A program made the translations under genes and the position numbers. The notes beneath the pieces were generated by a model. It worked only from the letters and a program-made list of their open reading frames with translations, was not told where the DNA came from and did no database searches. From Nakamurella flavida (GTDB lineage Bacteria > Actinomycetota > Actinomycetes > Mycobacteriales > Nakamurellaceae): a stretch of 64,000 bases of DNA. Shown one piece after another: positions 57,485 to 64,000 of this stretch; the first letter of the stretch is position 1, and the number at the start of each line of letters is the position of its first letter. The DNA lies in the NCBI RefSeq assembly GCF_030811475.1, contig NZ_JAUSQV010000001.1, positions 3,545,001 through 3,609,000 on the forward strand, given 5' to 3'.

Positions 57485-59242
57485 GTGAGGCGTCTGACCC
57501 GTCATCACCCGATCCGGCCGCTGGCCGGGGCCGGCCTGGCCGCCCTGCTGGCCGTCAGCCTCGCCTCGTGCGCCAGCTCCGACCGGGACACCGCCGCCAC
57601 CACCTCGTCCGGCGGCGCCGCCTCCGAGGCGTCCTCGGCCCCGTCCTCCTCCTCCGGCGCGACCGGGAGCGAGTCCGGTGGGGCGACGGGCGGGTCGGAC
57701 GACCAGCTGATCTTCGGGGCCGCCGGTGCGCCCAGCATGTTCGACCCGCTGTACGCGACCGATGGCGAGACCTTCCGGGTCGCCCGGCAGCTGAACGAGG
57801 GCCTGGTCACCTTCACCCCCGGCACCGCCGACGTCGCCCCGTCGCTGGCCTCCTCCTGGGAGTCCTCCGAGGACGGCCTGACCTGGACGTTCGACCTGCA
57901 GGACGGGGTCACCTTCCACGACGGCACCCCGCTGGACGGTGCGGCCGTCTGCTTCAACCTGGACCGCATGTACTCCCAGACCGGGGCCGGGGCCACCCAG
58001 GCCCAGTACTGGTCGGACACCATGGGCGGGTTCAAGGACTCCGGGACGCCCAGCGTCTACGCCTCCTGCGCCGCCCCGGACGCGGACACCGCGGTGATCA
58101 CGCTGACCCGGTACACCTCGAAGTTCCCGGCCATCCTCGGGTTGCCGTCCTTCTCGATCCAGTCGCCGACGGCGATCGAGCAGTACGACGGCAACAACGT
58201 GGTGGCCGAGGGAGACTCGTTCGTCTACCCGGCCTACGCACTGGAGCACCCGACCGGCACCGGCCCGTTCACCTTCGGCGGCTACGACCAGGCCAACAAC
58301 ACCGTCACCCTGCTGCGCAACGACAACTACTGGGGCGAGAAGGCCAAGGTCGGCACGCTGATCTTCAAGATCATCCCGGAGGAGACCGCGCGCAAGCAGG
58401 AGCTGCAGGCCGGCACCATCGACGGCTACGACCTGCCCAACCCCGCGGACTGGGACGGCCTGACCGCCGAGGGCTTCAACGTCGCGGTGCGTCCCGCCTT
58501 CAACGTCCTGTACGTCGGGATCAACCAGAAGAACCCGGACCTGCAGGACCTCAAGGTGCGCCAGGCCATCGCCTACGCGATGAACCGTCAGCAGTTCGTC
58601 GACTCGCAGCTGCCCACCGGGGCCGAGGTGGCCCAGGAGTTCTACCCGAACACCGTCGACGGATGGACCGACCAGGTCACCCAGTACGGCTACGACCCGG
58701 AGAAGGCCAAGGCGCTGCTGGCCGAGGCGGGCAAGAGCGACCTGACGGTCAACTTCTGGTGGCCCACCGAGGTCTCCCGGCCGTACATGCCCAACCCGCG
58801 GGACGTCTTCACCGCGTTCAAGGCCGACCTCGAGGCCGTGGGCATCACCGTGAACGAGACCTCGCAGCCCTGGAACGGTGGCTACCTCGACGGCGTCGAC
58901 GCCCAGCAGGCCGACCTGTTCCTGCTCGGCTGGACCGGTGACTACAACACCCCGGACAACTTCATCGGGACGTTCTTCTCCGATCCGACGTCGCGCTTCG
59001 GCACCGAGTACGCCAGCTGGGGAACCACGTTGTCCGACGCCCTGGGCGCGGCCGACACCATCCCGGACGAGGCCGAGCGCACCACCGCCTACGAGAACCT
59101 GAACAAGCAGCTGATGGGCGAGTATCTGCCCGCCGTCCCGATCTCGCATTCCCCGCCGGCCATCGTGGTCGCCGGCAACGTGCAGGGCCTGGTGCCCAGC
59201 CCGCTGACCGACGAGAAGTTCGTCGGGGTCTCCAAGAGCTGA
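57485..59242 (+). CDS. ABC transporter substrate-binding lipoprotein, family 5 (peptide/nickel type)
   Basis: A 585-residue lipoprotein: lipobox LAVSLASC with Cys29 as the lipidated residue, a Ser/Gly-rich linker (about 33-70), then the family 5 fold with FDPLYATDGETFRVARQLNEGLVTF, WTFDLQDGVTFHDGTPLDGAAVCFNLDR, GTGPFTFGGYDQANNTVTL and QAIAYAMNRQQFVDSQL. It binds peptides or other small solutes outside the membrane. GTG 57485 has GGAGG 6 nt upstream. First gene of a five-gene importer operon; a strong hairpin separates it from the permeases. Confidence 0.95.
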   Translation: MRRLTRHHPIRPLAGAGLAALLAVSLASCASSDRDTAATTSSGGAASEASSAPSSSSGATGSESGGATGGSDDQLIFGAAGAPSMFDPLYATDGETFRVARQLNEGLVTFTPGTADVAPSLASSWESSEDGLTWTFDLQDGVTFHDGTPLDGAAVCFNLDRMYSQTGAGATQAQYWSDTMGGFKDSGTPSVYASCAAPDADTAVITLTRYTSKFPAILGLPSFSIQSPTAIEQYDGNNVVAEGDSFVYPAYALEHPTGTGPFTFGGYDQANNTVTLLRNDNYWGEKAKVGTLIFKIIPEETARKQELQAGTIDGYDLPNPADWDGLTAEGFNVAVRPAFNVLYVGINQKNPDLQDLKVRQAIAYAMNRQQFVDSQLPTGAEVAQEFYPNTVDGWTDQVTQYGYDPEKAKALLAEAGKSDLTVNFWWPTEVSRPYMPNPRDVFTAFKADLEAVGITVNETSQPWNGGYLDGVDAQQADLFLLGWTGDYNTPDNFIGTFFSDPTSRFGTEYASWGTTLSDALGAADTIPDEAERTTAYENLNKQLMGEYLPAVPISHSPPAIVVAGNVQGLVPSPLTDEKFVGVSKS

Positions 59243-59247
59243 GCGCA

Positions 59248-59290
59248 GGACGGGGCCGGTGTCGGGAGTGTCCCGGCGCCGGCCCCGTCC
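59248..59290 (+). terminator. Intercistronic hairpin (attenuator or mRNA stabiliser)
   Basis: A 20-bp stem (59248-59267 with 59271-59290, two G-U wobbles), loop GTG, right after the binding-protein gene and before the permease genes. It probably lowers permease expression relative to the binding protein. Confidence 0.7.
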
Positions 59291-59407
59291 GGTGTTCTGC
59301 GGGAGCGGACGACAGGTCGACCCGGCTCCGGCCGGCGGATCAGGGATGGGACAGGACGTGGTTGCAGGAAGGACCCGGCGCAGGCCGGTCGGACGAGGGC
59401 TGCGCCC

Positions 59408-60418
59408 GTGCTGAGGTACACCGTCCGGCGGGTGGGCCAGCTGATCCTGGTGCTCGTCGTGCTCTCGTTGCTGCTGTTCGTCTGGCTGCGCAGCCTGCCC
59501 GGCGGCCCGGTCTCCGCGATCCTGGGTGACCGGGCCACCGCCGACAAGCGCCGCGAGCTGGAGGCCGTCCTCGGCCTGGACCAGCCGGTGTTCGTCCAGT
59601 ACTTCAAGTTCGTCGGCCGGGTCGTGCAGGGCAACTTCGGCACGTCCACCGGGGTCGCCCCGGGCACCTCGGCGGTCGACGTGTTCACGGCGCGGTTCGC
59701 GGCCACCATCGAGCTCGCCATCGGGGCCATGCTCTTCGCCCTGATCCTCGGTGTGCCGCTGGGGTACCTGGCCGCCCGTCGCCGCGGCGGCCCGCTGGAC
59801 ACCGGCGGGGTCATCGTCTCCCTCATCGGCATCGCCGTGCCGGTGTTCTTCCTGGCCTTCCTGCTGAAGTTCGTCTTCGCCGTCAAGCTCGGCTGGCTGC
59901 CGCCGTCCGGTCGGCAGACCCCCGGGATCGACGCCACCCGGGTCACCGGGTTCTTCGTCCTGGACGGGCTGCTGACCCGTGAGTGGGACGCGTCCTGGGA
60001 CGCGCTGAAACACCTGATCCTGCCGTCGATCGCGCTGGGCACCATCCCGTTCGCGGTGATCTTCCGGATCACCCGCTCCTCGGTGATGGAGGTGCAGACG
60101 GAGGACTTCGTCCGCACCGCCCAGGCCAAGGGGCTGACCAACGCCACCATCCGCGATCGGCACATCCTGCGGAACGCGATGCTCCCGGTGATCACCGTGA
60201 CGGGTCTGCAGACCGGTGCGCTGCTCGCCGGCGCAGTGCTCACCGAGAAGGTCTTCGCCTACCCGGGGATCGGCGAGGCGTTGTCGATCTCCTTCACCAA
60301 GAAGGACTTCCCGGTGCTGCAGGTGGTCATCCTGGCCGCGGCGGCGGCCTTCGTCATCGTCAACACGATCGTCGACCTGCTGTACGCCGTGGTCGACCCG
60401 CGGATCCGGGTCCGATGA
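59408..60418 (+). CDS. ABC transporter permease, DppB/OppB-like
   Basis: A 336-residue inner-membrane permease with six helices. The N-terminal LRYTVRRVGQLILVLVVLSLLLF and SLPGGPVSAILG are typical of DppB. The EAA loop is ITRSSVMEVQTEDFVRTAQAKGLTNATIRDRHILRNAM, and the C-terminal EKVFAYPGIGEAL follows. GTG 59408 is the start. Partner of the next permease. Confidence 0.95.
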   Translation: MLRYTVRRVGQLILVLVVLSLLLFVWLRSLPGGPVSAILGDRATADKRRELEAVLGLDQPVFVQYFKFVGRVVQGNFGTSTGVAPGTSAVDVFTARFAATIELAIGAMLFALILGVPLGYLAARRRGGPLDTGGVIVSLIGIAVPVFFLAFLLKFVFAVKLGWLPPSGRQTPGIDATRVTGFFVLDGLLTREWDASWDALKHLILPSIALGTIPFAVIFRITRSSVMEVQTEDFVRTAQAKGLTNATIRDRHILRNAMLPVITVTGLQTGALLAGAVLTEKVFAYPGIGEALSISFTKKDFPVLQVVILAAAAAFVIVNTIVDLLYAVVDPRIRVR

Positions 60419-60464
60419 CACCGGCCCCGTCCACCGCGCGCCGACCCGAGGAGACGGAACTCTG

Positions 60465-61397
60465 ATGGCCGTCTACGGCACCGCCCGCAAGGAGCGGATC
60501 GACACCCTGGTGCAGGCCGACGACGCCGGCGTCTCGGTGCTCCGGGACGCCTGGCGGCGGCTCAAGGTCTCACCGCTGTTCTGGGTCGGCGCGGTGATCA
60601 TCACCCTGTTCGTGCTGCTCGCGATCGTGGCCCCGTTCATCGCCCCGCACGACCCGGCCGCCCAGCTGCTCATCGGACAGACGTCCCGGGCCCGCAACCA
60701 GATCGCCCCGCCCCAGCCGGGCTATCTGCTCGGCGGGGACACCTTGGGCCGGGACCTGTTCTCCCGCCTGGTGATCGGCAGTCGGCAGACCCTGCTCGTC
60801 GGTGTGCTGGCCACCGCCATCGGCCTGATCGGTGGGTTGGCGCTGGGCATCCTGGCCGGCGCGTTCGGCGGCTGGGTGGACACCGTGGTCATGCGGATCG
60901 TCGACGTGCTGCTGTCCATCCCCAGCCTGCTGCTGTCCATCTCGATCGCCGTGCTGTTCACCAGCCCGAACCTGACGAGCGTGATCATCGCCGTGTCCGT
61001 GGTGCAGATCCCGGTGTTCGCCCGGCTGCTGCGCGGGCAGATGCTCGCCCAGCGGGACTCCGACCACGTGCTGGCCGCCCGCGCGCTGGGCGTCAAACGT
61101 GCGCCGATCGTCTTCCGGCACATGCTGCCGAACTCGATCTCCCCGGTGATCGTGCAGTCCACCCTGGTGGTGGCCATCTCCATCCTGGACGCCGCCGCGC
61201 TGTCCTTCCTGGGCCTGGGGTCGCAGGACGCGTCCACACCCGAATGGGGCCAGATGCTCGGCGAGGCCCAGGATCGCATCGACTCCCATCCCGGGCTGGC
61301 CTTCTGGCCGGCCGGGGCGATCATCGTCATCGCCCTGGGGTTCACCCTGCTCGGCGAGTCCCTGCGGGACGCCCTCGACCCGAAGAACCGGCGGTGA
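60465..61397 (+). CDS. ABC transporter permease, DppC/OppC-like
   Basis: A 310-residue permease with six helices: WRRLKVSPLFWVGAVIITLFVLLAIVAPFIAPHDP, LGGDTLGRDLFSRLVIGSRQTLLVGV, an EAA loop with RDSDHVLAARALGVKRAPIVFRHMLPN, and SFLGLGSQDASTPEWGQML. ATG 60465 follows GAGGAGACGG. The stop overlaps the following ATPase gene. Confidence 0.95.
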   Translation: MAVYGTARKERIDTLVQADDAGVSVLRDAWRRLKVSPLFWVGAVIITLFVLLAIVAPFIAPHDPAAQLLIGQTSRARNQIAPPQPGYLLGGDTLGRDLFSRLVIGSRQTLLVGVLATAIGLIGGLALGILAGAFGGWVDTVVMRIVDVLLSIPSLLLSISIAVLFTSPNLTSVIIAVSVVQIPVFARLLRGQMLAQRDSDHVLAARALGVKRAPIVFRHMLPNSISPVIVQSTLVVAISILDAAALSFLGLGSQDASTPEWGQMLGEAQDRIDSHPGLAFWPAGAIIVIALGFTLLGESLRDALDPKNRR

Positions 61398-62476
61398 CCG
61401 CGATGTCGTCCCCCTTGTCGTCCCCCCAGTCACCCTCTCCGTCGGCCTCGGGTTCCGGGGCGCTGCTGGAGGTGGACGACCTCCGGGTGGAGTTCCGTCG
61501 CCGCGGGCTCGATCCGTTCGTCGCCGTCGACGGGGTGAGCTTCGCCGTCGCCCCCGGCCAGACCGTCGGCCTGGTGGGGGAATCCGGCTGTGGGAAGTCG
61601 GTGACCTCGCTGGCCATCATGCGGCTGCTGGCCGGGCGCAGCACCCGCATCTCCGGCCGCGTGGGATTCGAGGGCACCGACCTGCTGACGCTGTCCGCCG
61701 GACAGATGCGGGATCGCCGCGGACGCGACCTGGCGATGATCTTCCAGGACCCGATGTCGAGTCTGAACCCGGTGGTGCCCATCGGCATCCAGGTCACCGA
61801 GGTGCTGGAGCGGCACCGCGGGATGAAGCGGTCCGTGGCCATGCGCGAGGCCAAGGACCTCCTCGACCAGGTCGGCATCCCCGACCCGACCCGCCGCCTG
61901 AAGGAGTACCCGCACCAGCTCTCCGGGGGCATGCGCCAGCGCGCGCTGATCGCGATGGCCCTGGCCTGCCGACCGCGGCTGCTCATCGCCGACGAGCCGA
62001 CCACCGCGCTGGACGTCACCATCCAGGCGCAGATCCTGGCCCTGCTGAAGTCGCTGGTCGTCGAGCACGGCACCGCACTGATCATGATCACCCACGATCT
62101 GGGGGTGGTCGCCGGGCTGTGCGACGAGGTCAACGTGCTCTACGCGGGCCGGGTGGTGGAACGGGCCGAACGGCACGACCTGTTCGCCGCCCCGCAGCAC
62201 CCGTACACGCACGGGCTGCTCGCCTCCATCCCGCGGCTGGACGACACCTCCGGGGATCGGCTGGTACCCATCCACGGGTCGGTGTCGGACAACATCCCGT
62301 GGTCGGGCGGCTGCGCGTTCGCGCCGCGCTGCTTCCGCGAGATCGACACCTGCCGACAGGTGCGGCCCGAGCTCGTGCCGGCCCCGGTCGACCCCGGCGG
62401 CCACCTGCTGCGCTGCCACCACCCGGTCCCCGTCGGTGAGCCGGGCGCGCTACTGACGAAGGGACCGGCGCGATGA
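61394..62476 (+). CDS. ABC transporter ATP-binding protein, DppD/OppD-like
   Basis: A 360-residue ATPase: Walker [10 protein letters not shown]-loop [11 protein letters not shown], signature [15 protein letters not shown], Walker [14 protein letters not shown], and the oligopeptide transporter C-terminal extension [14 protein letters not shown] with CAFAPRC...C...C, which in relatives binds an iron-sulphur cluster. GTG 61394 overlaps the dppC-like stop (GTGA); ATG 61403 is an alternative. The stop overlaps the next gene. Confidence 0.95.
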   Translation: MTAMSSPLSSPQSPSPSASGSGALLEVDDLRVEFRRRGLDPFVAVDGVSFAVAPGQTVGLVGESGCGKSVTSLAIMRLLAGRSTRISGRVGFEGTDLLTLSAGQMRDRRGRDLAMIFQDPMSSLNPVVPIGIQVTEVLERHRGMKRSVAMREAKDLLDQVGIPDPTRRLKEYPHQLSGGMRQRALIAMALACRPRLLIADEPTTALDVTIQAQILALLKSLVVEHGTALIMITHDLGVVAGLCDEVNVLYAGRVVERAERHDLFAAPQHPYTHGLLASIPRLDDTSGDRLVPIHGSVSDNIPWSGGCAFAPRCFREIDTCRQVRPELVPAPVDPGGHLLRCHHPVPVGEPGALLTKGPAR

Positions 62477-63669
62477 GCCAGGCCGGCGGGGTCGACCCGC
62501 TGCAGACGTCCGGGCTCACGCCGCTGGAACAGCAGTACGCCGGGGCGGTGGACGGCGGCGCCCTGCACGAGCAGGAGCTGGCCGAGGGCACGGCGGGTGC
62601 CCCCGCGGCCGAGCTCAGTGCCGCCACGGCGGGCGCGGACATCCTGCTGGAGGTGAACGACCTGGCGGTGCACTTCCCGATCCGCCGGGGGGTGTTCGTC
62701 GAGAGGACCGTCGGCTACGTGTACGCGGTGGACGGGGTCAGCCTGGCCGTGCGGCGGGGCGAGACCTACGGACTGGTCGGCGAGTCCGGCTGCGGCAAGA
62801 CCACGCTGGGCCGCGGCATCCTGCGTCTGGTCGAACCGACCGCCGGGTCCGTGCTGTTCGACGGGGAGAACATCGCCGAGCTGAAGGCCGAGCCGCTGCG
62901 CCGGGCCCGCCGCCGCATGCAGATGGTGTTCCAGGACCCGCTGTCCTCGCTGGACCCGCGACAGTCGGTCCAGTCGATCCTCGTCGAGGGGATGAAGGCC
63001 CACGGGCTGGCCGACTCCACCTCCGCCACCCAGACCCGGCTGCGCGAGCTGCTCTCCGCGGTCGGTCTGCCCACCAGCGCCCTGCGCAAGTTCCCGCACG
63101 AGTTCTCCGGCGGGCAGCGGCAGCGCATCGGCATCGCCCGGGCGCTGACGGTCAACCCCGACCTGATCGTGGCCGACGAACCCGTGTCGGCGCTGGACGT
63201 CTCGGTGCAGGCGCAGGTGATCAACCTGCTCGAGGACCTGCAGGCCGAGCTGGGTCTGACCTACCTGGTCATCGCCCACGACCTGGCCGTGGTCCGGCAC
63301 ATCGCCGACCGGGTGGGCGTCATGTATCTGGGCTCGCTCGTGGAGGAGGCGACCAGCACCGACCTGTACGCCGACCCGCTGCACCCGTACAGCCGGGCCC
63401 TGCTGTCCGCCGTCCCGGTGCCCGATCCGGTCGTCGAGGACACCCGGGAACGGATCCTGCTCACCGGTGATCTGCCGTCGCCGGCCAACCCGCCCAGTGG
63501 GTGCCGGTTCCACACCCGCTGCCCGTGGCGGCAACCCACCCGGTGCGACACCGAGCGGCCGGCGCTGCTCGAACTCCAGCCCGGCCATCGGGTCGCCTGC
63601 CACTACGCCACCGAGATCGCCTCCGGTGCCATCACTCCCGTCGACCGGAGCGCCACGGTCTTCGGCTGA
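62473..63669 (+). CDS. ABC transporter ATP-binding protein, DppF/OppF-like
   Basis: A 398-residue ATPase with a ~55-residue acidic/Ala-rich N-terminal extension. Walker [10 protein letters not shown]-loop [11 protein letters not shown], signature [15 protein letters not shown], Walker [15 protein letters not shown]-terminal [12 protein letters not shown] and CRFHTRCPW. It forms a heterodimer with the upstream ATPase and completes the importer. ATG 62473 overlaps the upstream stop (ATGA). The last 67 nt overlap the end of the convergent right-edge gene. Confidence 0.95.
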   Translation: MSQAGGVDPLQTSGLTPLEQQYAGAVDGGALHEQELAEGTAGAPAAELSAATAGADILLEVNDLAVHFPIRRGVFVERTVGYVYAVDGVSLAVRRGETYGLVGESGCGKTTLGRGILRLVEPTAGSVLFDGENIAELKAEPLRRARRRMQMVFQDPLSSLDPRQSVQSILVEGMKAHGLADSTSATQTRLRELLSAVGLPTSALRKFPHEFSGGQRQRIGIARALTVNPDLIVADEPVSALDVSVQAQVINLLEDLQAELGLTYLVIAHDLAVVRHIADRVGVMYLGSLVEEATSTDLYADPLHPYSRALLSAVPVPDPVVEDTRERILLTGDLPSPANPPSGCRFHTRCPWRQPTRCDTERPALLELQPGHRVACHYATEIASGAITPVDRSATVFG

Positions 63670-64000
63670 TCGGCGCCGGGACGGTCGGCCCCCGGCGCAC
63701 CTTCCCGCCAGAGGCTGCGGGCGACCGCGGCCTCCTGCGAGGGCAGCAGGCCGAGCCGGTTGTCCTGCAGATGCAGGTGGTGGTGCAGGGTCAGCCACCG
63801 GGAGTGTCCCCACCGCGCGGGGTCGGCGCGGTCGATCTCGGCCCAGAACGCCGCCGCGTGCGCCCGGATGATCGGGCCGATCCCCGGGCGGGCAGCTGCG
63901 GCGTCCAGCTCCGCGGTCAGCGAGCCCCGGGGGGCGGCGGTCGCGAACGCGGCGCCGGGCGGGCCGCCCGGTCCGAGACGGCCCCGCCCGGACCAGTACC
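63603..64000 (-). CDS. Partial: C-terminus of a probable lantibiotic-dehydratase-like (SpaB_C/thiopeptide-type) protein
   Basis: A minus-strand frame enters from the right edge and runs 131 codons to TAG at 63605-63603. Codon bias is strongly coding. The text [37 protein letters not shown] and [13 protein letters not shown] resembles the end of SpaB_C/thiopeptide-type domains, which usually contain a LHMHxNRLG-like motif followed by a final helix. These domains do the elimination step in class I lanthipeptide and thiopeptide maturation. The call rests on this short C-terminus. It overlaps the convergent ABC ATPase gene by 67 nt. Confidence 0.5.
   Translation of the reverse strand, partial: YWSGRGRLGPGGPPGAAFATAAPRGSLTAELDAAAARPGIGPIIRAHAAAFWAEIDRADPARWGHSRWLTLHHHLHLQDNRLGLLPSQEAAVARSLWREGAPGADRPGADQPKTVALRSTGVMAPEAISVA

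Noticed and set aside
57365-60421. A very long minus-strand open frame (over 1000 codons) opposite the ABC importer genes
   Set aside because: It is antisense to clear family 5 binding protein and DppB-like genes, has no recognisable motifs and the wrong codon-position bias. It is a shadow frame of GC-rich coding DNA.

Overview
This 64 kb window is very GC-rich chromosomal DNA with dense codon-position GC bias, GTG starts and GTGA/ATGA stop-start overlaps. It looks like a high-GC actinobacterium, probably of the Frankia/Nakamurella/Geodermatophilus type. That placement is inferred from a HAIR (HspR) operator at lon, Rpf proteins, start codons placed right behind -10 boxes, and gene content. 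I see no phage, insertion sequence, CRISPR array or rRNA, so this is ordinary core and accessory chromosome.

Layout. 1-6.4 kb: the edge of a TPR/CHAT-like gene, a membrane protein, a RecQ helicase carrying a C-terminal phosphoribosyltransferase-like motif, an MFS transporter and a flippase-like membrane protein. 6.6-11 kb: pta-ackA (acetyl-CoA/acetate) and an alpha/beta hydrolase. 11-18.7 kb: a minus-strand signalling operon (response regulator fused to a PIG-L deacetylase, two stand-alone receivers, a PAS histidine kinase). It diverges from a plus-strand operon of an acyl-CoA-dehydrogenase-like protein, a PIG-L deacetylase fused to a methyltransferase, and a glycosyltransferase. No DNA-binding output domain is seen, and a PIG-L domain lies on each side of the shared promoter region. 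This is my main candidate for an undescribed system. 18.7-25.3 kb: SDR, DUF427, ABC-F and DUF3592 proteins, then a tryptophan-to-anthranilate block (kynA, kynU, PaaX-type regulator).

25.3-30.7 kb: two secreted Rpf-type muralytic proteins built on the same ~100-residue repeat. The first is translationally coupled to a small M15-like secreted hydrolase; a SpeE-like gene lies between them. 30.7-34.8 kb: a Bcr/CflA efflux pump and lon with a HAIR operator. 34.9-37.4 kb: thiM-thiE-thiD under a TPP riboswitch, followed by an extreme 38-bp palindrome and tandem repeats. 37.7-40.2 kb: a zinc alcohol dehydrogenase, a DUF6328 protein and a DoxX protein.

40.3-47.3 kb: a complete-looking guanidine operon under a guanidine-I (ykkC) riboswitch: permease, two DUF1989 proteins (carboxyguanidine deiminase subunits), a carboxylase and allophanate hydrolase. 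The carboxylase is only the carboxyltransferase core, without the biotin carboxylase or biotin carrier domains. 47.4-52.3 kb: a hypothetical gene, tRNA-Ser(GGA), a DedA-like protein, SRP RNA, dnaX and an HpcH-type aldolase. 52.4-56.1 kb: an MBL-fold hydrolase, a short SoxA-like flavoprotein with an apparent in-frame TGA, and glyA. 56.5-64 kb: a small secreted Ser/Thr-rich protein, a five-gene peptide/nickel-type ABC importer, and at the right edge the C-terminus of a probable lantibiotic-dehydratase-like (SpaB_C) protein on the minus strand.

No search tools were available. Family calls rest on recognised motifs and gene order.
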